Source of the DNA: Enterococcus saigonensis
GTDB taxonomy: Bacteria; Bacillota; Bacilli; Lactobacillales; Enterococcaceae
Direction: 5' to 3'
Assembly (NCBI RefSeq): GCF_011397115.1
Contig: NZ_AP022822.1
Span: forward strand, 2,460,001 to 2,524,000
DNA length: 64,000 bases
The notes under the pieces: generated by a model
The model's database searches: none
Told to the model about the DNA's origin: nothing
The model's input: the letters and a program-made list of their open reading frames with translations, nothing else
Position numbers and translations under genes: made by a program
Part shown: positions 17,359 to 25,183 of the stretch, piece after piece
Layout of the letters: the number at the start of each line of letters is the position of its first letter
How positions within the stretch are numbered: the first letter of the stretch is position 1

Positions 17359-18349
17359 CTTTCAAAACCTTCTCTATATATATATTTATTTGTCGTTGTG
17401 AATCGTCATCCAATATAGTCAACTCATTTGGATTCATATCAAAGTGAAAAACAATATCAATATCTTTCAAAATCGATTCAATTTCGGAATTGGCCCAATT
17501 TGTAGCTACTATTACAACAGCAATATGTGCATCCGGTACATTTGACTTTATATTTTGTACAGCTGTAATTATGTCTCTAGAAAACAAGTGGGAATGTCCT
17601 CCACCTTCAGTTTCCCGAGATTTCACAGGAATAAATAAATTTTTAATTTTATCATCTTTTATAAGATCCGCTGAGACATCAATTGTATCAGACCCAACTG
17701 AAATTTGCTTATTCTTAATTTCTACCTTATCATAAATACCATAATCAATATTAATTGAATAGAAATTTTGAAACGCTGTGGCTAGAGCTGCCCGTATATT
17801 CGCTTCTAACACATGCCCGCTGATGCTTCTTCTCGACCCTTCCAATCTATCAATAACTACTTCACGAATAGACTCCCATTTGAAATATTTAGCATTCTGC
17901 CTATATTCAATAAAAAGAGCTGCTAACGCATCAATTTCTGCTTGAATCTTTTTCAAATCTTTATCTTGCTTTTTCATCCTTGAAATTAATGGAGCTAGTC
18001 TTTGTTGTGGTGCGTCTCTTATAATCCAAGCAAAAAAATAGAAACATGCTTTATTATGGGGATAATTTCTTCCTACTCCATCAAAAAGCAAAGGGACTTT
18101 TTCCGGATCATCAAAATAGCAATCTTCAATAAGTTGGGAAAGTTGTTTTTTGTCCATAACCATTATATTGTCTTCCAACATTAATGAATTCTTCATCACG
18201 TTTTTGGCTCTTCTTTCTATCCAATCGTAGAAAGGCTTTGCCTGATCAGCTAATTTGGACAGTTCAACTAATCGAACATGAGAGATATCTACTTTGTGAA
18301 CCATTATTTTCTTATTTTTACTTTGAATTACATTTATGGATTTTGTCAA
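17348..18349 (-). CDS. Type II restriction endonuclease
   Basis: This 333-residue protein is encoded directly upstream of, and overlapping, the methyltransferase. The C-terminal half has a PD-(D/E)XK-like pattern: an Asp in DTIDVSADLI and a beta-strand Lys in LFIPVKSRETEGGGHSH; I do not place it in a named enzyme family. The N-terminal half is helical. The start is a TTG at 18349 preceded by a near-perfect AAGGAGG at about seven bases. Having the nuclease first and the methylase second is notable, because there is no separate controller protein. The cut site cannot be predicted from the sequence alone. Confidence 0.82.
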   Translation of the reverse strand: MTKSINVIQSKNKKIMVHKVDISHVRLVELSKLADQAKPFYDWIERRAKNVMKNSLMLEDNIMVMDKKQLSQLIEDCYFDDPEKVPLLFDGVGRNYPHNKACFYFFAWIIRDAPQQRLAPLISRMKKQDKDLKKIQAEIDALAALFIEYRQNAKYFKWESIREVVIDRLEGSRRSISGHVLEANIRAALATAFQNFYSINIDYGIYDKVEIKNKQISVGSDTIDVSADLIKDDKIKNLFIPVKSRETEGGGHSHLFSRDIITAVQNIKSNVPDAHIAVVIVATNWANSEIESILKDIDIVFHFDMNPNELTILDDDSQRQINIYIEKVLKGEI

Positions 18350-18521
18350 TTTTTGACCTCCTTAAAAAAGCTTAAACTACATTGAAGTTATCACTGTTTT
18401 CTAATTCTAACAAAGGATTATATCACAATCTAAATATATAGAAAACAATATCTTATACTCCCTCAAGTACACCTAACCGTTATCCTTGAATCAAAGATGC
18501 TCACAATGAACCGCTAATTTC

Positions 18522-19385
18522 CTATTTCTCAAACCAATCATACAACTCATCCCTACTCTTCTCCGCATACAACTTCATCAAAGCCGGACGCATTGCTTGA
18601 AAAATCTCAATCAACTCTTTCCCACCAAAAAGCGGCGAAAAAGCTTTCCCTGTAAGATTCAACGACAAAGTTGAAATGATCCTTGCCGTCTCAGCATCAT
18701 CATCAAGAATATTCACTAACCTTCCAACCAAATATTCTTCTGAAAATTCGATTTTTCCTCTTTTCGCCAGATTACTGATCGAATCTTCAACCAATCTAAT
18801 AACCTTCTCCTCTTCCCCATACTTAACTTCGCCGCTCATTTCAACATAATCCATTACTTCTTGATAGACAAAAGCTACGGCTTCTCCCTTTTCCTTATCT
18901 GATAAGTTTTTCAACTTCTCCGATTCATCAATCTGCTGCGTAACAATTTTACCAATATAGCGATCTAAAATACTTGGAGAGAAATCCGAGAAACAATCAT
19001 CGATGAATTCTTCCATTGGATAGCCAACTTCATTTTCCCAGCCCGGATTTTTAAAGTCCCCAGTAAAGAATTCTTCCTTGATCTGCTTCACAATATCCGG
19101 ATATTCCTTAACTAACTCTCCTTGTCCCGTGAGAGTCAGATAGTCCGCAATATATTCTTCTGTCTCCCCAAAGTAAAACCAGCCAACAGACCTCCCGCTG
19201 ATCTTAGCCACCTTCTCGATCACATCAAGCGGTGCTAAATTATATCCTTGGACATAAGAACTGATTGTCGGCTTCTTCAATCCAAGTCGACTACCAAACT
19301 CTGTAAAAGAGATATTCATTTCATCCTTGATCAGCTTTAGTCGTCTCCCGACTTTTTCTTTATTTGGTTGTAACAATCCAAACAT
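18522..19385 (-). CDS. Phage-type helix-turn-helix repressor of element 1
   Basis: This 287-residue protein has an N-terminal HTH of the XRE type (VGRRLKLIKDEMNISFTEFG, then KKPTISSYVQGYNLAPLDVI, about residues 12-60). A long acidic, helical C-terminal region follows that I do not recognise. It is transcribed divergently from the small gene at 19568, and three matching 19-bp tandem-repeat sites lie between them, so it is the likely repressor of the element. No LexA-like peptidase motif is evident. An anti-repressor or metalloprotease induction partner was not found. Confidence 0.8.
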   Translation of the reverse strand: MFGLLQPNKEKVGRRLKLIKDEMNISFTEFGSRLGLKKPTISSYVQGYNLAPLDVIEKVAKISGRSVGWFYFGETEEYIADYLTLTGQGELVKEYPDIVKQIKEEFFTGDFKNPGWENEVGYPMEEFIDDCFSDFSPSILDRYIGKIVTQQIDESEKLKNLSDKEKGEAVAFVYQEVMDYVEMSGEVKYGEEEKVIRLVEDSISNLAKRGKIEFSEEYLVGRLVNILDDDAETARIISTLSLNLTGKAFSPLFGGKELIEIFQAMRPALMKLYAEKSRDELYDWFEK

Positions 19386-19426
19386 TTCTGATCCCTCCTA
19401 TATGATTTCATATACAGCATACCACA

Positions 19427-19445
19427 CGTATATCGTTTCGTATAT
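19427..19445 (+). promoter_or_regulatory. Tandem-repeat operator 1
   Basis: CGTATAT-CGTTT-CGTATAT is a 7-bp direct repeat with a 12-bp period. It is one of three sites with the same architecture in the divergent region between the repressor and the gene at 19568, and it lies nearest the repressor gene. Confidence 0.65.
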
Positions 19446-19463
19446 ATTTTTCCGCAAAAACTA

Positions 19464-19492
19464 TTGACACCGTATTTAAAACCGTATATGAT
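19464..19492 (+). promoter_or_regulatory. Rightward promoter of element 1 with operator 2
   Basis: TTGACA (19464-19469) and TATGAT (19487-19492) are separated by 17 bp. Operator 2, CGTATTT-AAAAC-CGTATAT (19471-19489), fills the spacer and enters the -10 hexamer. A bound repressor would exclude polymerase directly. It drives the small gene at 19568 and probably the rep-xis-int genes. Confidence 0.75.
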
Positions 19493-19530
19493 GTAAATGT
19501 AGAGGTACCACTACATTTTTTTAAATCGAA

Positions 19531-19549
19531 CGTATATCAAATCGTATAT
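19531..19549 (+). promoter_or_regulatory. Tandem-repeat operator 3
   Basis: CGTATAT-CAAAT-CGTATAT lies just upstream of the ribosome binding site (AAAGGAAG) of the gene at 19568. The spacing is identical to operators 1 and 2. Confidence 0.65.
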
Positions 19550-19567
19550 TAGAAAGGAAGAAAAAAT

Positions 19568-19939
19568 ATGCCGATCAAAATCAGTGATTTAACCTTACCA
19601 AAAGAAAAGTTAGAAAAAGAGTATCAAGTCGTTAGTGTCTCACGATGGCAAAAAGATGGAGAAATTTTGGGATGGAGCTACGAGTGTATCTTACCCAAGC
19701 TGCGTTTTGAAAAGATGAGTGTAAAAATTGGAAGCGCTGAACCAGTCGTAACGCTGGATGAACTTGAGAAAAATGGGATCGCGACGGTCACTTTTAACAA
19801 TCTTTCGATAAAACCTTGGGGACGGGCAAATGGTCAGTTTGTCAGCTATGGATTATCTGCGACGGCAGACTCAGCAGTTTTACTGACAAAACAACCAACA
19901 GAGAATCCTAGCAATCATTCAAAAGAGTCACGCAACTAA
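19568..19939 (+). CDS. Protein of unknown function, first gene of the rep module
   Basis: This 123-residue soluble protein is not recognised. It is predicted to be beta-rich (YQVVSVSRWQKDGEILGWSY, LSIKPWGRANGQFVSYGLSA) with a polar C-terminal tail. AAAGGAAG lies before the ATG, so translation is likely. It is the first gene after the repressor-controlled promoter and precedes rep. By position it may be an accessory replication or single-strand DNA-binding factor; that is speculation. Confidence 0.7.
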   Translation: MPIKISDLTLPKEKLEKEYQVVSVSRWQKDGEILGWSYECILPKLRFEKMSVKIGSAEPVVTLDELEKNGIATVTFNNLSIKPWGRANGQFVSYGLSATADSAVLLTKQPTENPSNHSKESRN

Positions 19940-19951
19940 TATCCCTGATCG

Positions 19952-20026
19952 TTTGTTGGGTGTTTTCGGAATGGGCGGCTGGCGTCAGCCAAAAGCCGTT
20001 CATTCCGAAAAAAACCGCACAACAAA
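19952..20026. repeat. Large imperfect hairpin upstream of rep
   Basis: Nested pairings are visible: TTTGTTG with CAACAAA (19952-19958 and 20020-20026), TTTTCGGAATG with CATTCCGAAAA (19963-19973 and 20001-20011), and inner GGCTG with CAGCC (19977-19981 and 19986-19990). The segment is visibly GC-richer than its surroundings. Large cruciform structures next to rolling-circle rep genes often act as replication origins. Regulation of rep translation is an alternative. Confidence 0.6.
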
Positions 20027-20156
20027 TGAGCAGTCTAGCAGGGCTGCGTAGCAGTTCTGCTCCTTTACTTGATTTATAGGACAACATCTGTCGAAAAAAG
20101 TTGTTCTCGTTCATTGAAAACTAAATAACCTTGAAGTATGTCAGGAGCGATGATGA

Positions 20157-21008
20157 TTGCTAAAAGCTTACAATCAAAAAATCATTGAAACTCCTACGTA
20201 TACAGAAATTTGGGAATACGAAAAACCGATTGTTTACAAAGTGGATGAAAAGAAAAATGAAGAATATGAACATCAAACACCTGAATGGATCAACAACTTA
20301 AATGAGCCCAATAAAAAATATGACGAGCTAACAGCAGAAAAACAATATGACAGCTTAAAAAGAAAACAAAAACACTATAAAAATATGCGCTTTGAAATTG
20401 CTCGCTTGATTGATATGAATTTCGACGACAACACAAAATTTCTCACACTCACCTTTAAAGAGAACATTCAAAACATTGAAACCACGAATGATGAATTCAA
20501 AAAATTTATTAAACGATTAAACTACCAAACTTATAAAACGAAAAAATCCCAGATCAAGTATTTGGCCACGTGGGAAAAGCAGAAACGCGGTGCTATCCAT
20601 TACCACATTGTCTTGTTCTCCTTCCCTTTCGTCCCTCATGAACGACTGATGAAAATTTGGGGGCATGGATTGGTTTGGATCAATAAGATCGATGTAGATG
20701 CGGTGGAAAATCGCGGAAGATACCTCAGCAAGTATTTTGACAAAGATTTGGACCTCAAAGAGCATAAGAAAAAGGCCTTCTTCAAATCGCAAAATCTCAA
20801 AATACCGAAAGAAACAAAAAGACTGACCGAACAAGAATACGATACAAATGGTCAAGAAGTTCTCCACACGAAAAATTATATCCGGCGATCACCAAAATTT
20901 TCTGAGGAACTTAATGAATCGGGTGCCCTTGAACAGGTCGTCGAATTTGAAGAGAGTAACGTGAAATATACAAAAATAAAGAAAGATAAGAACACAGAAA
21001 CTCATTGA
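20157..21008 (+). CDS. Rolling-circle replication initiator (HUH family)
   Basis: This 283-residue protein has the HUH nuclease motifs in order: motif 1 FLTLTF (about residue 97), the metal-binding motif GAIHYHIVLF (about residue 145), and a motif-3 tyrosine in NRGRYLSKYFDKD (about residue 190). It would nick one strand at an origin and stay linked through the tyrosine. The start is a TTG at 20157 with AGGAG nine bases upstream; two overlapping ATG codons at 20150 and 20153 only open a 12-13 codon frame. Such a Rep could copy the excised element, and related proteins also act as relaxases for mobilisation. Confidence 0.88.
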   Translation: MLKAYNQKIIETPTYTEIWEYEKPIVYKVDEKKNEEYEHQTPEWINNLNEPNKKYDELTAEKQYDSLKRKQKHYKNMRFEIARLIDMNFDDNTKFLTLTFKENIQNIETTNDEFKKFIKRLNYQTYKTKKSQIKYLATWEKQKRGAIHYHIVLFSFPFVPHERLMKIWGHGLVWINKIDVDAVENRGRYLSKYFDKDLDLKEHKKKAFFKSQNLKIPKETKRLTEQEYDTNGQEVLHTKNYIRRSPKFSEELNESGALEQVVEFEESNVKYTKIKKDKNTETH

Positions 21009-21056
21009 ATTCATCATTCGTGGTTTCAATGTTCTTGTATTTGAGAGGTGAGTGTT

Positions 21057-21260
21057 ATGAAGTCAACAATATGTAAGGATGATCTATTAAGTTTAGGCTA
21101 CAAACCTCATACTGCTAAGATGATCGTTCGACAAGCAAAACAGATTATGGTACAAAAAGGGTATCCGTTTTACAACAATAAACGATTGGGCTATGTTCCA
21201 AGAGAGGTTGTAGAAGAAATCATAGGCGTTTCTCTTGAAGGAGAGAATCACAGTGCCTAA
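21057..21260 (+). CDS. DUF3173-type excisionase-like protein (element 1)
   Basis: This 67-residue basic protein contains DDLLSLGYKPHTAKMIVRQA and RLGYVPREVVEEIIGV, a small DNA-binding fold that routinely precedes tyrosine integrases of this type. The ATG at 21057 has GAGAGGTG six bases upstream. Its end overlaps the integrase start by 8 bp. It is clearly homologous to the protein at 23836-24036 in element 2 (shared VPRE-VEEI-GI/V motif), so the two elements carry related recombination modules. Confidence 0.85.
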   Translation: MKSTICKDDLLSLGYKPHTAKMIVRQAKQIMVQKGYPFYNNKRLGYVPREVVEEIIGVSLEGENHSA

Positions 21261-22455
21261 AACAAAATATGTAGGTGTCTATCGGGATAAAAACGGGAAA
21301 TATTTTTACCAACTGGAATTGGGAATCGACAAAGCAACTGGCAAGCGAATTCAGAAAAAAGGACGCAAAGATCAAAATGGAAAGCCATTTGAGTCTGCCA
21401 GAGAAGCCTATAAAGAGCTAACTCGATTGAAAAATGATTTTATGCTCCAAAATGGTTACATCAATTACAAACTGACTTATGCCCAATTCATGGAACAAAA
21501 ATATATTCCCTACTATCGGTCAAGTGTTGAACGCAGCACATGGAATTCAAGACAAACTGGTTTGGAACAAATCAAACAGCGTTTTGGAGATATGAAGCTT
21601 CGAGAAATCACTGTTGAGGATTGCGAGAATTATCGAATCTGGCTATTGAACGACAGTGGTTACTCTCAATCTTATTGCTCCCTAATGTACGGAATGTTTC
21701 GTAAAACATTGGACTATGCAGTGACGTTGAATTTCATGAACGAAAATATTTCCAAACGAACCAAAGCCATATCTAAAGGTAAATCCATTGTTCCTTATTG
21801 GACCAAAGAAGAATTTCAAAAAGTTCTAGCAACAATCTTCATTGATGATTTTTACGAACACATGAGCTTCGTGCTAATCTGGTTGTATTATATGACTGGA
21901 ATTCGTGTCAGTGAAGGTCTAGCACTCCATTGGACTGATGTAGATTTGAAGAGAAAAAAACTGCGTATCCATCATACACTCGACATGAAAAATCAAAACG
22001 ACTTTATCAGAAAGCCTTATACCAAAACAGAAAGCGGTATGCGCACAATCTCACTGGATGATGATACGGTCAGAATTTTGAAACGCTGGAAAAGCGTCCA
22101 AAAGAAACATGGTGTCGAACATTTTATCCTAAGTTACACCGACTTACCTTTATATCGTTCCACCGTTCAGCGAATCATTGAGAGATACGCAAAACTAGCT
22201 AACGTTCCTGCCATTCAAGGCAAAGGATTGCGCCACTCTCACGTAAGCTATTTGATCAACGAATTTAACGCAGATATTTTAGTCGTATCACAACGATTGG
22301 GCCATTCCAGCCCAGAGATCACCTTGAAACACTACGCTCACCTGTGGAGTAGAAATGATGAAAGTATCGCCGATCAGATGGCTGGCAACATCATTTTCAA
22401 CTTTGCAAAGGAGTCAAAAGTTGATTTCAATGGTAATCAGGCAGTAAAAATATAA
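21253..22455 (+). CDS. Tyrosine integrase of element 1
   Basis: This 400-residue site-specific recombinase has an N-terminal arm-binding AP2-like domain (KYVGVYRDKNGKYFYQLELG) and a central SAM-like core-binding domain. The catalytic domain has Arg in TGIRVSEG, His-x-x-Arg in LRHSHVSYL, and RLGHSSPEITLKHYAHLW with the nucleophilic Tyr. It begins at a GTG (21253) with AAGGAG nine bases upstream, overlapping the DUF3173 gene. It reads outward toward the core at 22537, 81 bp away. It inserts the element at the guaA 3' end. Confidence 0.93.
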   Translation: MPKTKYVGVYRDKNGKYFYQLELGIDKATGKRIQKKGRKDQNGKPFESAREAYKELTRLKNDFMLQNGYINYKLTYAQFMEQKYIPYYRSSVERSTWNSRQTGLEQIKQRFGDMKLREITVEDCENYRIWLLNDSGYSQSYCSLMYGMFRKTLDYAVTLNFMNENISKRTKAISKGKSIVPYWTKEEFQKVLATIFIDDFYEHMSFVLIWLYYMTGIRVSEGLALHWTDVDLKRKKLRIHHTLDMKNQNDFIRKPYTKTESGMRTISLDDDTVRILKRWKSVQKKHGVEHFILSYTDLPLYRSTVQRIIERYAKLANVPAIQGKGLRHSHVSYLINEFNADILVVSQRLGHSSPEITLKHYAHLWSRNDESIADQMAGNIIFNFAKESKVDFNGNQAVKI

Positions 22456-22457
22456 CA

Positions 22458-22477
22458 CTGCCAAATCCCTGCCAAGA
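22458..22477 (+). repeat. Arm-type integrase repeats, right end of element 1
   Basis: CTGCCAA followed by CCCTGCCAAGA repeats the pair found at 16286-16306, in the same orientation. It lies immediately after the integrase stop codon and 59 bp before the core at 22537. Confidence 0.6.
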
Positions 22478-22536
22478 TGGATGTTATCTTTTATGGATGT
22501 TGTTAAATCAACGTTTATGGAGGGTTGACTTACATC

Positions 22537-22548
22537 GAGTGGGAGTAG
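22537..22548 (+). repeat. Junction core between elements 1 and 2 (site B)
   Basis: GAGTGGGAGTAG matches the guaA core GAGTGGGAATAA at 10 of 12 positions; the two differences are both A-to-G. It is the right end of element 1 and the left end of element 2. The changed bases suggest that this copy came from an element attachment site and not from guaA. Confidence 0.8.
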
Positions 22549-22555
22549 TTGTAGG

Positions 22556-22594
22556 AGAGCTAGAAATCCTCTTATACCAAGGGTTTCTGGCTCT
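22556..22594. terminator. Hairpin between junction core and integrase 2
   Basis: AGAGCTAGAAATCC (22556-22569) pairs, with G-T wobbles, with GGGTTTCTGGCTCT (22581-22594). It lies 22 bp beyond the integrase stop. No T-run follows on the minus strand, so termination is only possible. Confidence 0.4.
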
Positions 22595-22608
22595 TCTTAT
22601 CTTTTTAC

Positions 22609-22623
22609 TGCACTTTTATTGCA
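22609..22623 (+). repeat. Arm-type repeats, left end of element 2
   Basis: TGCACTTTTATTGCA recurs exactly at 48212-48226 near the other end of element 2, in the same orientation. It overlaps the integrase stop codon. This is the expected position and pairing for integrase arm-binding sites, and it differs from the CCCTGCCAAGA repeats of element 1. Confidence 0.6.
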
Positions 22624-23809
22624 TTTTTTTCATTTCTTTGTTTCGCAAGTAGTCTACAGTAAATTGATTCTTTGGTGAAGTATCATAATTTTGTTTTGCT
22701 TCTTTAAAGGAAATGGCTCCATTTAATTTGTTAGCTACCTCGAAATTACTGTTAGGATAAAGATGTCCATACGTTCCTAAAGTCGTCTCAATATCTTCGT
22801 GTCCTAGACGATCTTTAATGATAAGTGGATTTTCTCCCATACTGATTAACAAGGAAGCATGAGAATGCCGTAACCCATGGATTCTGATTCGATGGATACC
22901 AGCCAGCTTAGCATAGCGTTCAATAGCATATGATAGTGTATGTTTTTGGGTAGGAATACCGTTATAGCTCATTACAAAGTCTGTCTGAATTAGATTTTGT
23001 TGTACTTCCTTCCATTCGGATAAATAAGTTAATGTGCATTTATCTAATACAATATGACGAACGCTCGCCTTTGTTTTTGGTTCAACAAATCTATAATTCG
23101 ATTGATTCTTGTAATAGAGTGTTTTGTTGATGGTTAGTACTCCTGAGTCAAAATCAATATCTTCCCATTGAATGGCAGTAGCTTCACCAATTCGCATTCC
23201 AGTCATAAATAAAAACCACAGAGAGATAAATAAAAAGTGTTGATAGTAATCTTCTTTGTAAATTAGAGAGATTACTTTTTCAAATTCTTCTTTTGTCCAA
23301 AATTCAATTTTAGACTTTTGCTTTTTCACATTGCCAATAATCTTAGATGGATTTGTGGTGGTTATCCCAAGGACAATTGCTCGATCCATAGCAACTGAAA
23401 ATAGTCCTTGAACAGCTCTTACATAAGAAGACTTACACTTCTTTGATAATTTTAGTTGCCAATTTTGCACATCAATAGGCTCAATATCGGAAACAGCCAT
23501 TTTATCAAAATAAGAGAAATGCTTCTTAATAGTTGGTAAGCGATTTTCATATGTTCTGAGCTTTACCTGTGTCTTATACCATGGAAGGAAAATTTCAAAG
23601 ATATAATGTTTAAACGTCATTTTATCCTTATTCTCACTTAATTCTTCTGGTTTCATCAATAGCAGTTTCGAATATTCTTCTCTTGCTTCTTTTTTAGTAG
23701 TGAATCCACTACGATATTTTTGAATTTTTTTCCCTTTAGAATCATAACCTAGATTTGCACGAAAATAATAGGTTCCATTCTTTGCTTTTTTTATTGGGTC
23801 TTTAACCAT
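22616..23809 (-). CDS. int: Tyrosine integrase of element 2 (Tn5801-type)
   Basis: This 397-residue recombinase has an AP2-like arm-binding N-terminus (NGTYYFRANLGYDSKGKKIQ), a core-binding domain, and a catalytic domain with TGMRIGEA (Arg), GLRHSHASLL (His-x-x-Arg) and DRLGHEDIETTLGTYGHLY (His and Tyr). It is clearly different from the 405-residue Tn916 integrase and is a relative of the element 1 integrase. AAGGAG lies eight bases before the ATG. The gene reads toward the junction core, converging on the element 1 integrase. Confidence 0.93.
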   Translation of the reverse strand: MVKDPIKKAKNGTYYFRANLGYDSKGKKIQKYRSGFTTKKEAREEYSKLLLMKPEELSENKDKMTFKHYIFEIFLPWYKTQVKLRTYENRLPTIKKHFSYFDKMAVSDIEPIDVQNWQLKLSKKCKSSYVRAVQGLFSVAMDRAIVLGITTTNPSKIIGNVKKQKSKIEFWTKEEFEKVISLIYKEDYYQHFLFISLWFLFMTGMRIGEATAIQWEDIDFDSGVLTINKTLYYKNQSNYRFVEPKTKASVRHIVLDKCTLTYLSEWKEVQQNLIQTDFVMSYNGIPTQKHTLSYAIERYAKLAGIHRIRIHGLRHSHASLLISMGENPLIIKDRLGHEDIETTLGTYGHLYPNSNFEVANKLNGAISFKEAKQNYDTSPKNQFTVDYLRNKEMKKMQ

Positions 23810-23835
23810 AGTTTTTACTCCTTACTGTGCAAAAA

Positions 23836-24036
23836 CTACTCAGACCTGTTTTCATTTGAAAACCGAATTCCTAGAATTTCTTCAACAGCTTCACGAGGGA
23901 CTCTATCTAGCTTTCGAGATTGATAGTAGATATGCCCTTTTGTAATCATCAATTCTTTTGCTTTTTTTATGATGTCTGCTGAAAAAGAAGTTCCATATCC
24001 TAGCTCAACTAAATCCTTTTTTGTGACCGTTATCAT
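23836..24036 (-). CDS. DUF3173-type excisionase-like protein (element 2)
   Basis: This 66-residue basic protein begins MITVTKKDLVELGYGTSFSA and ends with LDRVPREAVEEILGIRF, the same pattern as the element 1 protein at 21057. It lies 26 bp upstream of the integrase and is co-directional with it. AAAGGAG is five bases before the ATG. It takes the place of Tn916 xis and probably directs excision. Confidence 0.85.
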   Translation of the reverse strand: MITVTKKDLVELGYGTSFSADIIKKAKELMITKGHIYYQSRKLDRVPREAVEEILGIRFSNENRSE

Positions 24037-24533
24037 TATTACTCCTTTCCCAATTATAGGCTAGGAAAACTCCAATATTCACCTATAATTATATCAAATA
24101 GTTTTATAATAATACACTGACAAGAGAAGAATATCTTAGCAATCGAACAGCTCTAGCAAAGCTCACAGGAATTTCACTTCTGCATGGTTCTCATGTAGCC
24201 GTACCCATTGCCTGTGACGCTTCTAACGCTCGGACTATGGCTATACGGGAGTATCATTATCACGATAAGAAAGTCATGGCAGCAATCCTGCTAAAGATTA
24301 CTTTCGAATTACTAACATGAATCGCTCACTAATTTTGTAGGTCATGGCGTGTTAGTTCATCAGCTCTTTTCTTACCGAAACGTATTCGATTGCCTTTATT
24401 TGGTTGTCAAAGAACGTTTGGCTTGTTAGCCTATCAAAACCTACTGAACACACAATATGCTTTGATGGAATAACAAACCTCCCAAATCGGGAAGCGTGGA
24501 TACGATTCGACACGCTTCCACGAAAAAATGGGA
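24037..24533. other. Intergenic stretch between excisionase and orf8, with inverted repeat
   Basis: No convincing gene lies in these 497 bp. A plus-strand open frame of about 70 codons (ending at 24320, containing TREEYLSNRTALAKLTG) has no start codon or ribosome binding site and may be a remnant. GGAAGCGTG (24490-24498) and CACGCTTCC (24511-24519) form an inverted repeat just after the orf8 stop codon. It lacks a T-run but could end the orf7-orf8 transcript or hold it for processing. Confidence 0.5.
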
Positions 24534-24764
24534 CTATTTAATTTCGAACGATAAAATCTTAGAGATGAGTTTCGTTTCCATTCTGCCACGTAGGGTTTCA
24601 TCAATAACCATATGAGAATTTCCATATTCGTCTGTCATGCGACGTAATGAACGTTTTGAGGTATACCCTCGATAATGTTTAACAATCTGATTAATTGCTT
24701 CCACGTCGCCATCTGTCGCCTTTACAATGAGGGGGAAGGGGACCCTTGGATAGGCTGTTTTCAT
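24534..24764 (-). CDS. Tn916 Orf8-like helix-turn-helix protein
   Basis: This 76-residue protein begins MKTAYPRVPFPLIVKATDGD and is the homologue of Tn916 Orf8. It has a small helix-turn-helix-like N-terminal region (GDVEAINQIVKHYRGYTSKR) and a C-terminal helix. Its ATG overlaps the orf7 stop by 4 bp, so the two are translationally coupled. In Tn916 the orf7-orf8 pair activates int/xis and transfer gene expression after tetracycline exposure. The same role is inferred here. Confidence 0.88.
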   Translation of the reverse strand: MKTAYPRVPFPLIVKATDGDVEAINQIVKHYRGYTSKRSLRRMTDEYGNSHMVIDETLRGRMETKLISKILSFEIK

Positions 24765-25183
24765 TCTTTACACTCCTTCATGAATTCTTTAATCATGGCT
24801 AGTCCACTTATTCGATGACGATAAACAGTCGAACGATTCAAATTTAGTAACTCCGCAATCTCCACATCACTCATATCCATAAAGTAATGAAGTAAAATAA
24901 TGTTCCGTTTTTTCTCTGAAAGATGACGCAGGGCTTCACTTAATAAATCACTTTCAACATTGATTCTTAATCCAAATAATTTAAATAGTTGGAAATCAGT
25001 GACGTACGTATCAACAGTAGAAAAAGAGTTGACAAGGTAGTTATCTATATCAGAAAACGAGACTTCTTTTGCTGATAGTCTGTCTAGATGTTTGAAGTAA
25101 TCTTTTCGTTCATCTTCAATAACTTGTTTGCAGATATAGTCAAACTGATTTTCTATGGTTTCTTGAAAAGAAGATGGTTTCAT
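24761..25183 (-). CDS. Tn916 Orf7-like sigma factor regulator
   Basis: This 140-residue protein begins MKPSSFQETIENQFDYICK, matching Tn916 Orf7. The C-terminal half is a sigma-70 region 4-like helix-turn-helix (MDMSDVEIAELLNLNRSTVY). The ATG at 25183 has AAAGGGGG upstream; longer in-frame extensions have no basis. It is a positive regulator of integration and conjugation genes in Tn916. It forms an overlapping pair with orf8. Confidence 0.92.
   Translation of the reverse strand: MKPSSFQETIENQFDYICKQVIEDERKDYFKHLDRLSAKEVSFSDIDNYLVNSFSTVDTYVTDFQLFKLFGLRINVESDLLSEALRHLSEKKRNIILLHYFMDMSDVEIAELLNLNRSTVYRHRISGLAMIKEFMKECKE

Larger units (their letters stand above)
16183..22548. mobile_element. Element 1: small integrative element with restriction-modification cargo
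   Basis: The element is bounded by the core in guaA (16183-16194) and the related core at 22537-22548, about 6.4 kb apart. It contains a type II R-M pair, a phage-type repressor divergent from a small gene, a rolling-circle Rep, and a DUF3173 excisionase-like gene overlapping a tyrosine integrase at the right end. Paired CCCTGCCAAGA repeats lie inside both ends. No conjugation genes are present, so it is probably mobilised by, or excised with, an ICE such as its neighbour. I read it as an integrative mobilisable or plasmid-like element. Confidence 0.82.

Noticed and set aside
22616..23809. Tn916 int for the element 2 integrase
   Set aside because: The sequence differs clearly from the 405-residue Tn916 integrase, the target is guaA, and the partner is DUF3173 and not Tn916 Xis.
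24109..24320. Plus-strand open frame of about 70 codons containing TREEYLSNRTALAKLTG
   Set aside because: It has no usable start codon or ribosome binding site and no recognised domain; kept only as a possible remnant in the intergenic entry.
24434..24625. 63-codon frame overlapping orf8 on the same strand
   Set aside because: It is a shifted reading of the orf8 gene and its downstream DNA, with no ribosome binding site.
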